A DNA stretch of 33,096 nt, taken from positions 1-33,096 of the forward strand of contig JASHON010000042.1 in NCBI GenBank assembly GCA_030041095.1. Direction: 5' to 3'. A program made the position numbers and the translations under genes. The notes beneath the pieces are model-generated. The model did no database searches and was not told the DNA's origin. It saw nothing but the letters and a program-made list of their open reading frames with translations. This document shows positions 22,427-31,710 of the stretch, piece by piece. Positions within the stretch are counted from its first letter, which is position 1, and every line of letters starts with the position of its first letter. This DNA comes from Terriglobia bacterium. Its GTDB lineage: Bacteria > Acidobacteriota > Terriglobia > UBA7540.

Positions 22427-24586
22427 TTAATGCACCAGGTGCAACCCGACCATCACGACGTCAATCAGCTTAATCCCGATAAACGGAACGATGACGCCTC
22501 CGAGTCCCCAGACCAACAGATTCTTGCGCAGCAGCGCGTCAGCGCCGAGCGGCTCATAGCGAACACCCTTCAAGGCCACTGGGATCAGGAACGGAATGAT
22601 CAGAGCATTAAAAATCACAGCGGAAAGGATGGCGGACGCCGGCGAGTGCAGGCGCATGACGTTCATTGCGTTCAGCCAGGGCAACGTTCCGGCAAACATC
22701 GCGGGAATAATCGCGAAATACTTAGCAACGTCATTGGCGATAGAAAACGTCGTCAAGGCGCCACGCGTCATGAGGAGCTGCTTGCCGATCTCGACAACTT
22801 CGATCAACTTGGTGGGATCGCTATCGAGATCGACCATGTTGGCGGCCTCTTTTGCCGCCTGCGTTCCGGCGTTCATGGCTAAAGCGACGTCCGCCTGAGC
22901 GAGCGCCGGCGCATCGTTGGTGCCATCGCCCATCATCGCGACCATCTTTCCCTCCGCCTGCTGTTTGCGGATGTATTCGAGTTTATCGGCCGGGGTGGCC
23001 TGGGCCAGGAAATCGTCCACACCCGCTCTCTTGGCGATCGTCGCGGCCGTCAGGGGATTGTCACCGGTAATCATGACCGTCCGAAGCCCCATCTTGCGAA
23101 TGCGCTCGAAGCGCTGCGGCATCGCAGGTTTCAAGACATCTTCGAGGACAATCACTCCGGCGATATCGGCGCCGTCCGCCACCACGAGCGGCGTGGCGCC
23201 TTTCGAGGCGACGGAGTCGACCGCCGCTTCAAGCCCTTCGGGGATGTGGCCGCCCTGGCGCATCGCGAACTTGATGATGGCGTCGGGCGCTCCCTTACGA
23301 ATGGCCCGGCCGCCGGGAAGATCGATGCCGCTCATGCGAGTTTGCGCGCTAAACGGCACAAACGCCGTGTCACGCGGCGCTTCGACCTCCATGCGAGCGG
23401 CGTTAACGATGCTCTTCCCTTCCGGTGTTTCGTCAGCCACGGAGGCTAGCGCTGCAAGGTGTGCGAGCTCCGCTTCCGAGTAGGCCCCGATGGGCACGAA
23501 TCCTGTGGCCTGGCGGTTCCCCATGGTGATGGTCCCCGTCTTGTCGAGCAGGACCACGTCGATGTCGCCCGCCGTCTCCACCGCCTTGCCACTCTTGGCG
23601 ATAATGTTGGCTTGCAGCGCACGATCCATGCCCGCGATTCCTATGGCGGCAAGGAGTGCGCCAATGGTGGTCGGAATGAGACACACCACAAGCGCAATGA
23701 GAGTTGGAACGTCTGTGCCAAGGCTTTTCAGTACTCCGGGAAGACCCAGGTAGCTTGCCATGTATTGCTCGGCGTTCCAGGCCATCGGCCACAAGGGGAC
23801 AACCACGATCAGGAAGATCAGCGTAAATGCAGAGAGAACCAAGGTGAGCGCGATCTCGTTCGGAGTGCGTTGGCGGATGGCACCCTCGACGAGAGCTATC
23901 ATCCGGTCGAGAAATGATTCGCCGGGTTTCGTGGTGATTCGAACTTCGATCCGGTCGGAAATCACCCTTGTGCCGCCCGTCACGCCCGACCGGTCTCCGC
24001 CAGATTCACGAATCACCGGTGCAGACTCGCCTGTAATCGCGGATTCATCCACTGCGGCGATGCCCGCAATAACCTCTCCATCGCTCGGGATGACCATTCC
24101 GGCTTCCACCACGACGCGGTCGCCAGCCTGGAGCGCCGTGGACGGCGCCTTTTCGAGTTCTCCGCCACCTTCGCGAAGACGGTACGCGATCGTTTCTGCG
24201 CGAGTGCGCCGTAATGACTCGGCTTGTGCCTTTCCGCGCGCTTCGGCGAGCGCCGTTGCAAAATTGGCGAACAGCACGGTCAGGAACAGCCACGCATCGA
24301 GCGCTATGAAATACGAAATGGGCACGAGCTGCGGCGCGGTCGTCAACGCATCGCGAATCACGTAGAGAAAAGTGAGAAAGGCGCCGACTTCGACCGTGAA
24401 CATCACCGGATTCTTCCACTGAATGTCCGGGCCCAACATACGAAAAGAGTCTTTCAGCGCTTCTTTGCCCAGGCCAGGTGTCCACATGGTCCTGAGCTTG
24501 GTCCGGCGCGGCGGCCTCGTCTGTTCCTCAGCCGGTACGGGCTTGGTTCCGATTTTGTCGAGTTTCAGCTCGCTCGGAGACTCCAT
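22427..24586 (-). CDS. kdpB: KdpB, P-type K+-transporting ATPase catalytic subunit
   Basis: 719 residues from ATG 24586 (GGAG 7 nt upstream), slightly longer than usual at the N-terminus. Features in order: the TGESAPV actuator motif, [20 protein letters not shown] in the membrane core, [11 protein letters not shown] with phospho-acceptor Asp348, KGAPDAI in the nucleotide domain, [14 protein letters not shown], and [22 protein letters not shown] in the hinge. NLLVWGLGG and [12 protein letters not shown] close it. It hydrolyses ATP to drive K+ uptake through KdpA. It lies 43 nt after kdpA and 264 nt before kdpC because of the MITE. Confidence 0.98.
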   Translation of the reverse strand: MESPSELKLDKIGTKPVPAEEQTRPPRRTKLRTMWTPGLGKEALKDSFRMLGPDIQWKNPVMFTVEVGAFLTFLYVIRDALTTAPQLVPISYFIALDAWLFLTVLFANFATALAEARGKAQAESLRRTRAETIAYRLREGGGELEKAPSTALQAGDRVVVEAGMVIPSDGEVIAGIAAVDESAITGESAPVIRESGGDRSGVTGGTRVISDRIEVRITTKPGESFLDRMIALVEGAIRQRTPNEIALTLVLSAFTLIFLIVVVPLWPMAWNAEQYMASYLGLPGVLKSLGTDVPTLIALVVCLIPTTIGALLAAIGIAGMDRALQANIIAKSGKAVETAGDIDVVLLDKTGTITMGNRQATGFVPIGAYSEAELAHLAALASVADETPEGKSIVNAARMEVEAPRDTAFVPFSAQTRMSGIDLPGGRAIRKGAPDAIIKFAMRQGGHIPEGLEAAVDSVASKGATPLVVADGADIAGVIVLEDVLKPAMPQRFERIRKMGLRTVMITGDNPLTAATIAKRAGVDDFLAQATPADKLEYIRKQQAEGKMVAMMGDGTNDAPALAQADVALAMNAGTQAAKEAANMVDLDSDPTKLIEVVEIGKQLLMTRGALTTFSIANDVAKYFAIIPAMFAGTLPWLNAMNVMRLHSPASAILSAVIFNALIIPFLIPVALKGVRYEPLGADALLRKNLLVWGLGGVIVPFIGIKLIDVVMVGLHLVH

Positions 24587-24628
24587 TTTTCTACTCCTTC
24601 AAAGATATGATCCCGGTTGCTTCGGTTC

Positions 24629-26455
24629 TCACCCGCCAAAAGGAATCGGGCCGAAATGCTCTGCAACGGGACCGAGCGCCGCAGCCGGAAGGAAAAGCAA
24701 CGCGCCGATAATCACAATCGTCCCGATGAGAAGAAAACCGAAGGTGAACGTGTCATCGCGCAACGTTCCGGCGCCGAACGGGCTGGTCTTCTTGATCCCT
24801 AGAAATGCCGCCATGGCGATAGGCGCGATAATGGGCAGATAGCGGCTGAAGAGCATCACCAGTCCGGCGGCAATATCAAACTGGCGGGCTGTGGGCGCGG
24901 GACTTGGATTATTGTTAAGTCCGTAGTCGACACCGAGCCCATCAAACGCCGATCCGTTATTGGCGGAGGCGGAGGAGAACTGATACAGGATTTGCGAAAA
25001 GCCGTGTGCTCCAGGATTTGATTCCGCTTTCAAGCCCCAGCTTGTTCCTGCAAAAAGACCCGTCGGCATCAGGATCATCAACGGATGCACGAGCAGGGCG
25101 ATAATCGCCAACTTCACCACACGAGCGTCGATTTTCTTGCCCAGATACTCCGGTGTTCGGCCCACCATCTGGCCGGCGATGAAGATGCCGATGATCAAGA
25201 ACAGCAGCATGTTGATCATTCCGACGCCCTTGCCGCCATAAATGCAGTTCAGCCACATGCCCACCATGGGTGAAAGCGCAGCGATCGGATTGAGACTGTC
25301 ATGCTCCGCATTGACGGCGCCGCAGGTCTGGTCGACGGTGACTGCCGCGAAGGTCGCCCCAGCGGACGTTCCGAAGCGCAATTCTTTCCCTTCGAGATTT
25401 CCTAAGTGCTGATCCACCGGCAGCGCGGCGACCGCAGGAACGTTTACGGCACGTTTGCCTCCCGCAGCGCTCGCATCCAGAACCTGGTAGGTCTTGGCTG
25501 GATGCGCAGTGAGCCCAGGATTGGGCTTCTGAGTATCGAAATGAACGGACCAGACAATGGTACCGAGCATGAGCACCATCATTACGGAGAATATGACCCA
25601 AGCGTGGCGCGTCTTCTTCAGCATCCGCCCGTACATCAGCACAAGCGCAAACGGGAACATCATCATGGCCAACGTATCGAAAAAGTTTGAAAACGCGGTC
25701 GGATTCTCATAAGGATGCGCTGAGTTCATGCCGAAGAATCCGCCTCCATTAGTGCCGAGCATCTTCATGGACTCGAACGCTGCGACAGGGCCTACGACAA
25801 TCGTTTGTAACTGGGGCTGGCCCGTGGGCGTCGTTCCCATCGCTCCGGGTTCCAGCGTGGCCACTTGCACGTCGCTCTTGTAAGTCATCGGGCTTCCCTG
25901 CTGCAAGAACAGCAAGCCATAGAGGAAGGCGGCCGGCACGAACATGTAAACAAGGACTCGCCACATATCGAGGAAGTAGTTGCCCACGGATTTGTCGCTG
26001 CGCAAGGCGCGAATGATGGCAGTGAGCGCGCTTAAACCGACTGCTGCCGAAATGAAGAGCATGGTAATGCAGAAGAAAGTCTGGCTGAAGTTGGAGAAAC
26101 TCACATCCCCTGAATAGTGTTGCAAGTCCGTGTTCGTCATGAATGAGATGACGGTGTTAAAGATGGTCGTTGGCGCAAGCATACCCAGCTTTCGCGGATT
26201 CAGCGGCATCCAAGGCTGAAGCGAGAGGACGACGAAACCGTAAACGAAAAGAAGCGCGTTGAAGATCAGCAGTGACACCGTGTACTGTTTCCAGTTCTGC
26301 TCTCCGAAGTTCAATCGCTTTTCGAACCACCGCAGGACAGGGAGAGGCTTGTACTTGCCATCCATGATCCACGCCATGTATCCGCTAAGCGGTATGGCTA
26401 TCAAGGTGGCGGTCGCCAAAAGCGCAAATGGAAGGAACCAGATTTGAAGAAACAT
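24629..26455 (-). CDS. kdpA: KdpA, K+-binding and translocating subunit
   Basis: 608 residues from ATG 26455, chosen because GAGGAG lies 9 nt upstream; the frame stays open further 5' without a site. There are about ten membrane helices. The selectivity-filter-like loops are present: SFMTNTDLQHY, MLGTNGGGFFGMNSAHPYENP, and the LSPMVGMWLNCIYGGKG loop. A periplasmic-looking insertion around KTYQVLDASAAGG to ATFAAVTVDQTCGAVN makes it slightly longer than the E. coli protein (557). It is the second subunit of KdpFABC, directly after kdpF. Confidence 0.98.
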   Translation of the reverse strand: MFLQIWFLPFALLATATLIAIPLSGYMAWIMDGKYKPLPVLRWFEKRLNFGEQNWKQYTVSLLIFNALLFVYGFVVLSLQPWMPLNPRKLGMLAPTTIFNTVISFMTNTDLQHYSGDVSFSNFSQTFFCITMLFISAAVGLSALTAIIRALRSDKSVGNYFLDMWRVLVYMFVPAAFLYGLLFLQQGSPMTYKSDVQVATLEPGAMGTTPTGQPQLQTIVVGPVAAFESMKMLGTNGGGFFGMNSAHPYENPTAFSNFFDTLAMMMFPFALVLMYGRMLKKTRHAWVIFSVMMVLMLGTIVWSVHFDTQKPNPGLTAHPAKTYQVLDASAAGGKRAVNVPAVAALPVDQHLGNLEGKELRFGTSAGATFAAVTVDQTCGAVNAEHDSLNPIAALSPMVGMWLNCIYGGKGVGMINMLLFLIIGIFIAGQMVGRTPEYLGKKIDARVVKLAIIALLVHPLMILMPTGLFAGTSWGLKAESNPGAHGFSQILYQFSSASANNGSAFDGLGVDYGLNNNPSPAPTARQFDIAAGLVMLFSRYLPIIAPIAMAAFLGIKKTSPFGAGTLRDDTFTFGFLLIGTIVIIGALLFLPAAALGPVAEHFGPIPFGG

Positions 26456-26588
26456 CGTCGTCATCTCCTCGCGTAGCGTGCACTCCCACGCATTTCGAGA
26501 CCCCGCGGCTTCGTTTCCCAATCCTCGCGAAGGGCCGCAGAGTCTGAAGAACAGACACTGCGTTACCCTGACCGCCGAGAGCTTCTTT

Positions 26589-26669
26589 TCAAAACCGTTC
26601 GGGCCGGATTAAGGCGGCGAACAGGTAACCGAAAAGAAACAGTGTTGTAAGCGCCGTAAGAATAATCAT
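26589..26669 (-). CDS. kdpF: KdpF, small membrane subunit of the K+-ATPase
   Basis: 26 residues. It starts MIILTALTTLFLFGYLFAAL and ends IRPERF, the standard KdpF layout of one helix followed by an (L/I)-x-P-E-(R/K)-F end. KdpF stabilises the KdpABC complex as a peripheral helix. The start at ATG 26669 is preceded by GAGGGCG. It lies 10 nt after the small gene above it and 133 nt before kdpA. Confidence 0.92.
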   Translation of the reverse strand: MIILTALTTLFLFGYLFAALIRPERF

Positions 26670-26679
26670 TCGTGCGCCC

Positions 26680-26775
26680 TCATATCTTTTCGCAAGCTTT
26701 CAGGAACAAGAGACACAGGCCCATGCAAACGATTCCTAAAACGAACATTGCAGGCAGCCAGATTTCCAGGTTCAT
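26680..26775 (-). CDS. 31-residue membrane peptide of the kdp operon
   Basis: It starts MNLEIWLPAMFVLGIVCMGL and ends LLFLKACEKI: one hydrophobic helix with a basic end. ATG 26775 has AGGAG 7 nt upstream. Very short 'MNLEIWIPAMFxLGLxxLxLMLxFxxAC' peptides stand before kdpF in other kdp operons. The function is not known to me; like KdpF it may be an accessory subunit. Confidence 0.8.
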   Translation of the reverse strand: MNLEIWLPAMFVLGIVCMGLCLLFLKACEKI

Positions 26776-26819
26776 GACCATCTCCTAAGTAAAAGGACTC
26801 TTGCCGAGAATACTTCCGC

Positions 26820-27467
26820 TCACTCTGGTGATCGTCTGTTTCGATCCGGTCGGGGCGGCGCCGGCGCCTCGTCGCGAATACGCCAGCTCCAGGGATGAGA
26901 CAGCACCCATGCCACCCACCTGCACTGAAGCAACGCTCGACACCAAAGGGAACGAATCCAAGCGCACCAGTCGCGGTCGTCGATTTCTGCGAAAACGACG
27001 CGATGGCCAAGGCGACTGAGCGAGCGTTCCAGTTTCCGCGCTTCATTGAGCCATCGGCGTCTTCGTCCTCCCAGGACAACCAGCGATGCCGGACTCAATA
27101 CCTGCCGCAGGCACTCCTTTGGGTTACGGCAGAGAACGATCTCGATGCATACGTCCTCAGCTCTAACCCCCGAATCAGAAAGCGCTCGAAGCGGGCGGCG
27201 CTCGAGAAATTCGAGCGATACCGGAGGCCGATCCAGCGGAAAGTGAAAGGGAACGCCCTGGGCCACGAGAAGCCTGATCCGGCCGTTCAAACCCTTGGCG
27301 AGATTGCTGGCCATCCGCAGTGCCACCAGCGTACCTTCCCGGTCGGTCAAGATGACCGTCACCGTGAGACCTTCGCCGAAGGCGAAACCGAACGATTGGG
27401 AACGCTCAACTTGAAAATCATTCAGTGCCGCTCCCAGGGTTAGCGCTTTATTCATCCGGGCCTTCAT
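26820..27467 (-). CDS. USP-like protein, first gene of the kdp operon
   Basis: 215 residues from ATG 27467 (GGGGAG 6 nt upstream). The core (TVTVILTDREGTLVALRMASNLAKGLNGRIRLLVAQGVPFHFP, then DVCIEIVLCRNPKECLRQVLSPASLVVLGGRR) has the alternating strand-helix order of a universal-stress/Rossmann domain. A second block (KLERSLSRLGHRVVFAEI) follows, then a basic Trp-rich C-terminus. It stands at the head of the kdp run and divergent to a KdpD-like kinase that lacks its own USP and KdpD sensor domains, so it may supply that part in trans. The function is inferred only from position and fold pattern. Confidence 0.7.
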   Translation of the reverse strand: MKARMNKALTLGAALNDFQVERSQSFGFAFGEGLTVTVILTDREGTLVALRMASNLAKGLNGRIRLLVAQGVPFHFPLDRPPVSLEFLERRPLRALSDSGVRAEDVCIEIVLCRNPKECLRQVLSPASLVVLGGRRRRWLNEARKLERSLSRLGHRVVFAEIDDRDWCAWIRSLWCRALLQCRWVAWVLSHPWSWRIRDEAPAPPRPDRNRRSPE

Positions 27468-27546
27468 CACTCGCTCCCCACCCTCGCCAAAACCGGAACC
27501 ACGGTTCCTTCGATCGACTGAACTCAGCTTGCGGCAACGGGTATAA

Positions 27547-27596
27547 GGACCGCATAAAGTTCAAAAAAATATTTCTTGCGAATCTTTATGCTGTCT
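27547..27596. promoter_or_regulatory. Inverted repeat between divergent kdp arms, candidate KdpE site
   Basis: GGACCGCATAAAG (27547-27559) and CTTTATGCTGTCT (27584-27596) are inverted with 11 of 13 matches, separated by 24 nt of A/T-rich DNA. They lie midway between the USP-like start (27467) and the kinase start (27758). Repeats with TTTAT-type cores are known for KdpE-family binding. The rest of the 290-nt region shows no clear -35/-10 pair. Confidence 0.5.
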
Positions 27597-27757
27597 TGAT
27601 GCGGACATTCTTACACTGTCGAGATCACGGTGGTTGGCCTTGATGGCGCATTGGTTTCAACATGCGTCCCTACATCAACACCAATGGGACTTTGCCGATG
27701 CTCTGAAGGATTTTGATCGATGGAGTTCTATACTACGGATAGCGGATTCAAGAAATA

Positions 27758-29299
27758 TTGGGTCGAGCCTGGGAGATGCTGACAACAAGGTCCACATGGC
27801 CGCCTCCGCGGCTGGGACGAGCAGAGGCAACACTCGACGGTGTGCTGGGCTGGCTTCGAGAAGTCAGCCGGACGATTCGGGGGCTGAAAGCGCTCGGCCT
27901 GGGGCTCGCGGCAACGGTGGTTTGCACGTGGCTGGCGTTTCACGCGGGTTTGAACCTCGCCTCATCGGGTTTTATGTACCTCGTCCTGGTTGTCCTTGCC
28001 GCGATCTACGGAGGTTTCCGGCAGGCCACGATTGTTTCGGTGGTTGCCGTCGCCTGCCTGAACTACTTTTTCATTCCGCCGCTGCTTACGTTCACCGTCA
28101 GCGATCCGCGAAATTGGGTTGCGCTTGGCGCGTTCGAGTTCACCGCTCTGGCGGTCAGCCGGCTTTCCCACCAAGCCCAGGTGAAAGCGTCCGAGGCCAT
28201 TGCCGAACGGCGTGACGCTGAGCGGCTCTACCAAATCTCCCGGCAAGTTCTGCTGTTGGATCGCGCTCGGGAACCCGGCCCGTGGATACCGTCGCTGATT
28301 TGCGAAACCTTCAGTCTTGCCGGCGCCGTACTGTTCGACGCCGTATCAGCCAGGAGCCATGTCAGTGGAAGGATTCCAGCCCAGGCGGAAGAGCAGACTC
28401 GCGAAGCGTATTATTCAAATTCAGACAAGTTCGACACGAACACGCAGTCGTGGTTTTGTGCGCTGCGGCTGGGGGCTCGTCCGGCCGGCGGCCTGGGTTT
28501 GTGCGGCGGTAAGATGAGCTCTCTTGTGGCAACGGCACTCGCATCGTTGAGTGCGATTGCTTTGGAGCGAAGGCGATCTTTCGAAAGGGAGTTTCATGCC
28601 GAGGCGGCTCGGGAAGTCGAACAATTGCGCACGGCGGTGCTCGATGCATTGGCGCATCAGTTCAAGACACCTCTGGCGACGATCCTGACGGCAAGTTCGG
28701 GCCTTCTGGCGGCCGGAGGCCTTTCGGGTAGCCAGGCTGAGCTTGTTACCCTGATCGACGAAGAAGCAGGGGAACTTAATGGCTTGGCCTCCCATCTCCT
28801 GCGAGCGGCCAAGCTCGACGGCGTTGACTTCAAGCCGAACCGCGAGCTGCTCCTGCTTTCGAGCCTCATTGAACCCGCAATCGAAACGCTCAAGGAAACG
28901 TCCGCGGATGCCCGATTTCGGGTTCATGTTTCTCAGAGTGAGACTCCGGTCATGGCCGATCGCAAACTCATGATTACGGTGCTGGCGCAGCTTTTCGAGA
29001 ATGCGATCAAGTATTCCGTCCCGGAGTCGCCCATCAATGTAGAGGTCAAGCTGAAGGATGCCGAGGTCATCGTGAGCGTTGAGAACCAAGGACCTGGTAT
29101 TGCGCCTGCTGATCGCGAAAAAATCTTCGAGCGGTTCCATCGTGCCCCGGGAACGGAACAGGGCCCACCCGGCACGGGCCTAGGACTCTCAATCGTCAGA
29201 AGAATTGTTGAGGCGCACTCCGGGCGCGTCTGGGTTGAGGGAGATCAGGACTGTGGAGCAACTTTCTCGCTTGGCTTGCCCGGGGCGTTCAGAAAATGA
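27758..29299 (+). CDS. kdpD: KdpD-like sensor histidine kinase without KdpD/USP sensor domains
   Basis: 513 residues from TTG 27758; ATG 27776 and GTG 27840 are alternatives, and none has a good ribosome site. It opens with the four-helix DUF4118 module (ALGLGLAATVVCTWLAF to NYFFIPPLLTFTVSDPRNW), then a GAF-like region (about 170-270), then DHp helix ALAHQFKTPLATIL with phospho-acceptor His300. The ATPase domain follows: NAIKYS (N box), NQGPGIAP (G1), FHRAPG (F box) and GTGLGLSIVRRIVEAH (G2). E. coli KdpD has 894 residues; here the N-terminal ATP-binding KdpD and USP domains are missing. It overlaps kdpE by 4 nt (ATGA). Confidence 0.9.
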   Translation: MGRAWEMLTTRSTWPPPRLGRAEATLDGVLGWLREVSRTIRGLKALGLGLAATVVCTWLAFHAGLNLASSGFMYLVLVVLAAIYGGFRQATIVSVVAVACLNYFFIPPLLTFTVSDPRNWVALGAFEFTALAVSRLSHQAQVKASEAIAERRDAERLYQISRQVLLLDRAREPGPWIPSLICETFSLAGAVLFDAVSARSHVSGRIPAQAEEQTREAYYSNSDKFDTNTQSWFCALRLGARPAGGLGLCGGKMSSLVATALASLSAIALERRRSFEREFHAEAAREVEQLRTAVLDALAHQFKTPLATILTASSGLLAAGGLSGSQAELVTLIDEEAGELNGLASHLLRAAKLDGVDFKPNRELLLLSSLIEPAIETLKETSADARFRVHVSQSETPVMADRKLMITVLAQLFENAIKYSVPESPINVEVKLKDAEVIVSVENQGPGIAPADREKIFERFHRAPGTEQGPPGTGLGLSIVRRIVEAHSGRVWVEGDQDCGATFSLGLPGAFRK

Positions 29300-30015
29300 A
29301 TGCAACGACATCGGGAGGGAAGATATTGATTGTGGATGACGATGCCAGGCTTCGGCGCGCGCTTCACAGTTCGCTGCACAGTCTGGGCTTCGAAATCACT
29401 GACAGTCCGAACGGCGAAGTGGCCTTGAGGGAAACAGAGAACCATAAGTTCGACGTGGTCCTCCTGGACATTAACATGCCCGGCATGGGTGGCTTCGAGA
29501 CCTGCCGTGAGCTTCGCCGGGCGAATCCCCGGCTTCAAATCCTCATGCTCACCGTCCGGGAGAGTGAGGAAGACAAGGTCAAAGCACTCGACGCAGGAGC
29601 GGACGATTATGTAACGAAGCCATTCTCTGTGCCGGAACTGATGGCCCGGATTCGAGCCGCAATTCGACGAGCTACGACCAGCACAACCGATGCGCCGGAA
29701 ACAATCCTGATCGGAGATATCGAACTCGACCCTCAACGCCGGACTGTCCGCAAGTCCGGTGAGATCGTGCGCTTGACTCCGAAGGAATTTGATTTACTCC
29801 ACTACTTGATGTCTCATGCGGGGCTCCCGGTCACTCACGTAAGACTCTTGCACGCCGTTTGGGGCGCTGAATACAGTCAAGAACGGGAATACCTGCGAAC
29901 TTTCATTCACGAGTTGAGGAAAAAATTGGAAGACGACCCGTCGTCTCCGCAGTACCTGCTCACCGAGGCCTATGTAGGTTATCGCTTCAGAGAGCGCGAG
30001 GTGGGACAAACGTAA
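29296..30015 (+). CDS. kdpE: KdpE-type OmpR-family response regulator
   Basis: 239 residues. The receiver domain has acidic Asp14-Asp16, phospho-acceptor Asp58 (VVLLDINMPG) and TKPF. A winged-helix DNA-binding domain follows (IELDPQRRTV, LTPKEFDLLHYLM, then LRTFIHELRKKLEDDP and YVGYRF). The start codon overlaps the kinase stop, so the two are translationally coupled. It probably activates the divergent kdp operon when K+ is low. It ends 65 nt from the convergent glycosyltransferase gene, with no clear terminator between. Confidence 0.95.
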   Translation: MNATTSGGKILIVDDDARLRRALHSSLHSLGFEITDSPNGEVALRETENHKFDVVLLDINMPGMGGFETCRELRRANPRLQILMLTVRESEEDKVKALDAGADDYVTKPFSVPELMARIRAAIRRATTSTTDAPETILIGDIELDPQRRTVRKSGEIVRLTPKEFDLLHYLMSHAGLPVTHVRLLHAVWGAEYSQEREYLRTFIHELRKKLEDDPSSPQYLLTEAYVGYRFREREVGQT

Positions 30016-30080
30016 GTGCAACCGGTTCCTTCCATACAGTCCTGATGGCATAGAGACTCGAGGCTGCGATCTCTGCAACC

Positions 30081-31628
30081 TTACCAATAACGTCTGAAGT
30101 GAGGCCATGCCTTCGTCAGATTGAAGCGCAATCCACGGCAAACGAAAATCGGACGGTGATTTTCATAGGGCATGGCGAAGGCAACACCGAATGTGCCCTC
30201 CATTTCGACGCTCCCGCAGAAACGCTTCCACAACCCAGGATTGCCGTTAACATGGATGATGACGCTGCCGTCCGCGCCGTGCGGTCCCCAGAGATAGTAC
30301 TGGTTTTGGCCGGAGATTGCAGCCGGCAAGCCATCAGCTTTTCCGTAAAAATCGATGGCTGCCGCTTCTCCGTAGTTTGTGGCTAGGATCGCTGCCTGCT
30401 TGCGCTGAGCGGCCGGTAGCGACCGGTAGATGCCGGCAACTTGTTTCTCCAGCGCTCGCCAACCCAGCTCATCCGAAAAGACCTGGGTCAGCGGGGCGCC
30501 GATACCCGCAGCTTCATCGGGCCGCGGCTTCAGATGTGTGCGGGCGAAGTAGCGCGCCAGCGACGGCGGACTCAAAATAGGCAGAACGATCGGAGCCGCC
30601 AGCGCGAAGTTCGCGGTCGCAGCCGCCATCCACAAGGCAACCGCCCAGGCTCTTACGCGGCCCAGGGCCACCGCACCCACCGCGAACATCGCCGGATAGA
30701 CCGCGAAGAGATAATAATCTTTCCCGCCTGCCCCTACGTTGATCGCCGTTGCCGCAATCAATGCAATCGAAAGGAACCGGACAGATTTCAACTCCTTGAC
30801 GATAAATGGAGCCACAACACCCGCGATCCACAGCGGCGCAAGCAGCAAGTTCATTGCGAGGATCTGGCCGATTTCGAATAGTAAAGGGTTACCCGTGAAA
30901 TTTGTTCTCGCCATGTGGTGGTGAAGGATGACAATGAAAAATGGCCATCCGTGGAACGCTTGCCAGATGAGGCTTGGCAGCGAAATCGCCGCAGCAACAG
31001 CCACGCCGTACCAACAGTTCTTGCTCATGAGCTCGCGACGGCCCCGCGTGAGAAGAAGGCCGACGAAGAGCGCAATCACCCACATTGCGATCCCATACTT
31101 GGCTTCCATCGAGATGCCTGCAACGAGCCCGGCCCAGATCCAGGCTCGATGGTCGTCGCGAATGACGGCGCGCACCACAAAATAAGCGCAGGCAGTCCAA
31201 GCGAGAGGCTCGAAGGTTGAAGTGGTCAGCGTCGTCGTGAGCCCCACCAAGCCCGGTGCGATGGCAGCGGCAATGGCCGCCATGACCACTGCGACGCTGC
31301 TGCCCTTGAGAAGTCTGACAAGCGCGGCTGACAGCGGAACTAATGCCGCAGCGGCGACTGCCGCCGGCAGTCGAAGAAGCCATACGCTGATTCCGAAGAA
31401 CTGGGTTGCGGCTGCCAGCAGCGGCACCAAGGGCGGTTGGTCTACGTAGCCAAAGGCTGGATGGCGGCCGCAGACGATGAAGTAAAGCTCGTTTCTGAAA
31501 ATGTCATAACGTCCTGCTACCAGGGCGTGAACGACGAACGTTACAGCCGCAATGCCCCAAACCATCCGTGCCGCATGTCTCGCGCCCCTGTTAGCCGGCT
31601 CGATAGAAATTGCCTGGTCTTCGCTCAT
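30081..31628 (-). CDS. ArnT/PMT-like glycosyltransferase family 39 membrane protein
   Basis: 515 residues. After the first helix, RYDIFRNELYFIVCGRHPAFGYVDQPPLVP is the first extracytoplasmic loop of GT39/PMT enzymes, with the acidic catalytic-type residues Asp and Glu. About ten hydrophobic segments follow, and a GGKDYYLFAVYPAMFAVGAV block is typical of bacterial relatives. The C-terminal domain (about 360-515) is soluble. These enzymes move a sugar from a polyprenyl-phosphate to a lipid or protein on the outer side of the membrane; the acceptor is unknown here. The start at ATG 31628 has only an A-rich leader. It follows the dehydrogenase gene by 82 nt on the same strand. Confidence 0.88.
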   Translation of the reverse strand: MSEDQAISIEPANRGARHAARMVWGIAAVTFVVHALVAGRYDIFRNELYFIVCGRHPAFGYVDQPPLVPLLAAATQFFGISVWLLRLPAAVAAAALVPLSAALVRLLKGSSVAVVMAAIAAAIAPGLVGLTTTLTTSTFEPLAWTACAYFVVRAVIRDDHRAWIWAGLVAGISMEAKYGIAMWVIALFVGLLLTRGRRELMSKNCWYGVAVAAAISLPSLIWQAFHGWPFFIVILHHHMARTNFTGNPLLFEIGQILAMNLLLAPLWIAGVVAPFIVKELKSVRFLSIALIAATAINVGAGGKDYYLFAVYPAMFAVGAVALGRVRAWAVALWMAAATANFALAAPIVLPILSPPSLARYFARTHLKPRPDEAAGIGAPLTQVFSDELGWRALEKQVAGIYRSLPAAQRKQAAILATNYGEAAAIDFYGKADGLPAAISGQNQYYLWGPHGADGSVIIHVNGNPGLWKRFCGSVEMEGTFGVAFAMPYENHRPIFVCRGLRFNLTKAWPHFRRYW

Positions 31629-31710
31629 GGTTTTTCTTTGTCCTGATCGCCTATATTAAGCACTTGCGTACTACTCTCCCGGACGGTTGGGTCAATCCAT
31701 TCTCCTGGTT

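Noticed and set aside
26666-27079. 137-codon minus-strand frame across the start of the kdp operon
   Set aside because: It covers the 31-residue peptide gene and the USP-like gene in a different frame and matches no family.
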